Positions 61,261-64,000 of a stretch of DNA of 64,000 nt are shown here, piece after piece (the stretch's first letter is position 1; every line of letters begins with the position of its first letter). Origin of the DNA: Cordylochernes scorpioides. Taxonomy: Eukaryota; Arthropoda; Arachnida; Pseudoscorpiones; Chernetidae. The notes below the pieces were generated by a model. The model searched no databases. It saw only the letters and a program-made list of their open reading frames with translations, and was not told the origin of the DNA. Position numbers and translations under genes: made by a program. Location: assembly GCA_030710605.1 (NCBI GenBank), contig CP092874.1, positions 44,480,665 through 44,544,664 of the forward strand, read 5' to 3'.

Positions 61261-61539
61261 ATAGATAAGGTAGATGAATATAGTCTATAAAGTCATTTTA
61301 ATAAAATTGTTGTTTTTCAATGGCTTAAAAACAAAAGTTTGATTGGTTACTCCTACTGGTTATTACCTTAATTGAGGAAAATTTTATAAACTTTAGCCTG
61401 TATCTAAAAATGGTATTACTATAATATTTTAATAAAATAAAATTATTTAAAAAGTTTTATTCTTGTATACATATATAATATGATATGTTTACTTGTTCTT
61501 TCCAAATTTGTGTCTTTTAATACCCTATATATAACTACA
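61261..61539. other. AT-rich intron DNA
   Basis: Nothing recognised. Confidence 0.4.
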
Positions 61540-61733
61540 AGGTATTAAGACCAAATCCATATCAATTAATAGTGTGTGATGTTTCGGTAACAGCATTGTT
61601 ACCATTCAGTCCTTTTGTCTGATGATGGTAACAATACTGTTACTGAAATGTCACACACTATTTATTTATTTGGATTTGGTCTTATTACCTTGTAGTGTTT
61701 TAATCTTCAATCCAAATTCTGCCTCATCAAATG
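61540..61733. repeat. Hammerhead-type foldback, copy 17
   Basis: Arms ACAAGGTATTAAGACCAAAT and TTGGTCTTATTACCTTGTAG. Right arm CTGATGATGGTAACAATACTG, GTTACTGAAATGTC; left arm inverse of GAAACATC. Tail AATCCAAATTCTGCCTCATC. Confidence 0.85.
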
Positions 61734-62542
61734 GTTCCAATTAAAAATTGACTTCCCAAGATAAGTTTCCCAGTTATTATTATTTTTTTTTTTTTTTTGT
61801 CGTTTTACAAAAGTAGTGACTCAGAGATTTTATACTGCATTAACTTAAAAATTTAATACTTGAAAGCTGTTTTTCACATGTGTAGACATGTGGTGTACTT
61901 ACAGTAAAAAGCAGTCTCCAAATTCTACCCACCATGAATACAATGGCCTGTACCACGTATACCTGGGATAATAATAAAAAGAAATTGAATGAAGATTTTA
62001 AATAAGCTTAGCATTTTTTGATAGTCTTGTTGTCCTTCCCACCTGACTGTTTGTTCTACCTCAACACCTCTCTGTCTGTTTACCTTCAAACATTACACCC
62101 AATTCTCTCGAGTAAAGTTGAAGTAAGAAATATTTGTCATAACTAGGGCTCTTCATTCCAGAAACCAACGCTTCAATTCCAGCAAAATTCCTAATTCTAC
62201 CCATATCTTAGTTAACCCCCCCCCCCCAGTGCCTGAACCTCCCACAAGAAGGAAATCTGCTGTTGCTGTACCATTCAATTTCACCATCATCACCTTGACA
62301 TCCTGTAATCAAGTGTGAAACTTATTACCTTCTCTCTATAATTTTATTCTGTCATTACAATATCCTCCCCATTAGTGACTGACCTTAAAGAAGTGTTTAC
62401 CTGTTCTCATCTTTAGATGGTTATTTGTTGGTTGGATTAGTTGTTTTTGATTTTATAAAGTTAAATAAAAAAATGGTTCATTCATATAAGATTATGATCT
62501 AGGTGAAGCTAAGATCTCTCTCACAAAAGAATCCTGTACAAT
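61734..62542. other. Intron DNA with a fragment of repeat R
   Basis: 61863-61975 is a fragment of repeat R (TTTTTCACATGTGTAGACATG in two parts). A poly-C run lies at 62217-62226. At 62101-62152 is a 52-bp segment repeated at 63350-63402. Confidence 0.5.
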
Positions 62543-62720
62543 CACAAGGTAATAAGACTAAATCCAAATAAATAGTATGTGACGTTTCGGTAACAGTATT
62601 GTTACCATCTTCAGACAAAAGTGCTGAATCTGTTAACACAAAAGTCCACACTATTTATTTATTTGGATTTGGTCTTATTACCTTATGTTTATAATCTATA
62701 ATCCAAATCGTGCCTTATCG
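62543..62720. mobile_element. Hammerhead-type foldback, copy 18, reversed, 12-bp TSD
   Basis: Starts CACAAGGTAATAAGACT and ends with the tail ATCGTGCCTTATCG, so it lies opposite to copies 4-6. ATCCTGTACAAT flanks it at 62531-62542 and 62721-62732. The left arm keeps the inverse core; the right arm has lost it. Confidence 0.9.
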
Positions 62721-62732
62721 ATCCTGTACAAT

Positions 62733-63297
62733 GTTCTCTATGTGTCAAAATACAGTGCACACACAGGGATTGATTATATACAATGCTTTGGATTTCTCAC
62801 TTAAATGCAGTTATAATATTTCTTTTAAATATTCTGTTCCATACACTTGTGTGATGAAAATTCACACTTGATTATTGCACTTGTTGCCATTCTTTTATCA
62901 TTCTCCTTTATAGTGTTAAATGATCAACTTATCTGGAAGAATAATTTGCTTAAAATCACTAGCTGCAGTCAAAGTACTGTGTATTGGGCAAAGTTTGTAC
63001 TGTGCTGGGAAAGGTAAGGGAATATTGACTGGATAAAATTGGATATTAAAATCACAGAGAGAGTGAGATTAACCCAATGAAATCCAATTGGATAAAATTT
63101 ATGCGAGTTTTGGTTGCAGTATTGTCTAAATACCCTTACTGGGAGACTGTCCCTGAATTGCCCGCTAAGTTAGACAAAGTTGATTAGGTTGTTGAAACCT
63201 CTAGGAAAGTTCACCACTGATAAACCAGGCCCTCCCATATTATAATTAAAATTCTGTAAGAAATTTGTTTAAAAAAAAAACCACAAGAACACTGCAT
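62733..63297. other. Intron DNA without recognised features
   Basis: No ORF or RNA gene. 63190-63245 resembles the flank of repeat D (TTCACCACTGATAAACCAGG). Confidence 0.4.
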
Positions 63298-63590
63298 TTA
63301 TTATGAAAAAGGCATCTCCTTATCGTGCAACTGAAAGTTGCTGATGGCCAGTTCTCTCGAGTAAAGTTGAAGTAAGAAATATTTGTCATAACTAGGGCTC
63401 TACTCCAACTATTCTCGTAGATTTTTAATTATTCCAGATTTGTGATTAATCAAGAAAAGCTAATAACTTACGCTTGTCAGGCTGTTGGCCCTCATCAGCA
63501 AATTTATTCCGATAAATGGTGCAAGCCATCAGCAAATTTCAGTTGCACGATAAGGAGATGTTTTTTTCATAATTTATGCACCTTATCCCT
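63298..63590. repeat. Foldback of another family
   Basis: Inverted arms GGCATCTCCTTATCGTGCAA (63310) and its inverse near 63545-63563. The interior carries GCTGTTGGCCCTCATCAGC, similar to the motif at 58176 in the foldback at 58070-58430. Confidence 0.65.
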
Positions 63591-63664
63591 ATGTCACATT
63601 TGTACTATTTTTTCACTACACTTATTTGTTTTTTTATTTAAAAAAATAATCAATGGAGGAGTGA

Positions 63665-63905
63665 TTTTAACAGCCATAACCTAAGATTGAATCCAGCATT
63701 AAACTCTTTTTTATTTTTTTTTTCTGAAATGAAATTGCTTTAATGCCTCTGATTCTTGTAAAATTCCAACCCTACAAATGAGTGTGAGTAGCCAAACAGG
63801 GCCCTGGAACATTTGTAGGTGTAAAAAGTCAAACTTCTTTCTACACGTGTAGACATATGGGCCACTTAGAGCAGTCACTAAATACACACCATGATCCTTA
63901 TCCAC
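63665..63905. repeat. Interspersed repeat R, copy 5
   Basis: Diverged copy: GCCTCTGATTCTTGTAAA, ACAAATGAGTGTGAGTAGCC, TACACGTGTAGACATATGG. Confidence 0.65.
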
Positions 63906-64000
63906 TCGCCTACCGATTCTATTCCACCTTGACTTGAATTCAAGAGGAGGAAGCACCATTCTTCTAATTATTTCCTTAGATTTATATAGCAAAAAATATT

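Noticed and set aside
21330-62720. Regularly recurring hairpins reminiscent of a CRISPR array
   Set aside because: Copies are kilobases apart, in both orientations, with TSDs, in a spliced eukaryotic locus.
59000-64000. CHP1 exon 4 in the last 5 kb
   Set aside because: No stretch encoding the expected FAF-type EF-hand 3 region with the right phase was found; it is probably outside the window.

Overview
This is a eukaryotic window, AT-rich and built mostly of transposable elements. One host gene is recognisable: three coding exons of CHP1 (calcineurin B homologous protein 1) on the + strand at 18321-18387, 57023-57095 and 58709-58908. Splice sites and phases agree, and the protein is close to insect and vertebrate CHP1. 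Intron 1 is about 38.6 kb and filled with nested repeats. The fourth exon was not found and probably lies beyond position 64000. The mix of Tigger/pogo, mariner, piggyBac, Helentron, Penelope-like, gypsy, copia and LINE elements plus the CHP1 sequence suggests an animal, probably an arthropod; I cannot narrow it further.

Layout. 1-3.7 kb: a GC-rich broken LINE. 3.7-4.9 kb: the 3' end of a gypsy element (family A). 5.6-15.7 kb: a gypsy-A copy with identical 179-bp LTRs, itself interrupted by a copia element (10213-13211, identical LTRs, no reverse transcriptase) and a deleted Mag-like LTR element (13420-15347). 15.7-16.5 kb: a second fragment of the first LINE type. 18.3 kb: CHP1 exon 1. 18.4-57.0 kb: intron 1, with Tigger-like elements, a dead mariner, a young gypsy-B inside a Tigger-like element (25684-31027), a LINE 3' half, a Penelope-like element with inverted terminal arms (34207-38507), a hAT MITE, a 3.3-kb palindromic Tigger-like element, a pogo deletion derivative, a foldback carrying a tRNA-like sequence, and a piggyBac interrupted by a Helentron-type endonuclease fragment. 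57-64 kb: CHP1 exons 2 and 3, several foldbacks, a Helentron-like non-autonomous element and small MITEs.

The most notable recurring structure is a family of about 200-500 bp foldback elements (about 17 copies or half copies). Each arm carries a hammerhead-ribozyme-like core (CTGANGA, stem, GAAAC, GTC). The best copies end in a short one-sided tail and are flanked by 12-19 bp target-site duplications. That points to target-primed retrotransposition rather than a cut-and-paste MITE. The full-length Penelope-like element here has the same plan, so these look like short non-autonomous partners of Penelope-like elements. Similar cores and long inverted arms occur in several other repeat families of the window.

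All homology statements come from reading translated sequence and recalled family motifs; no database search was run.
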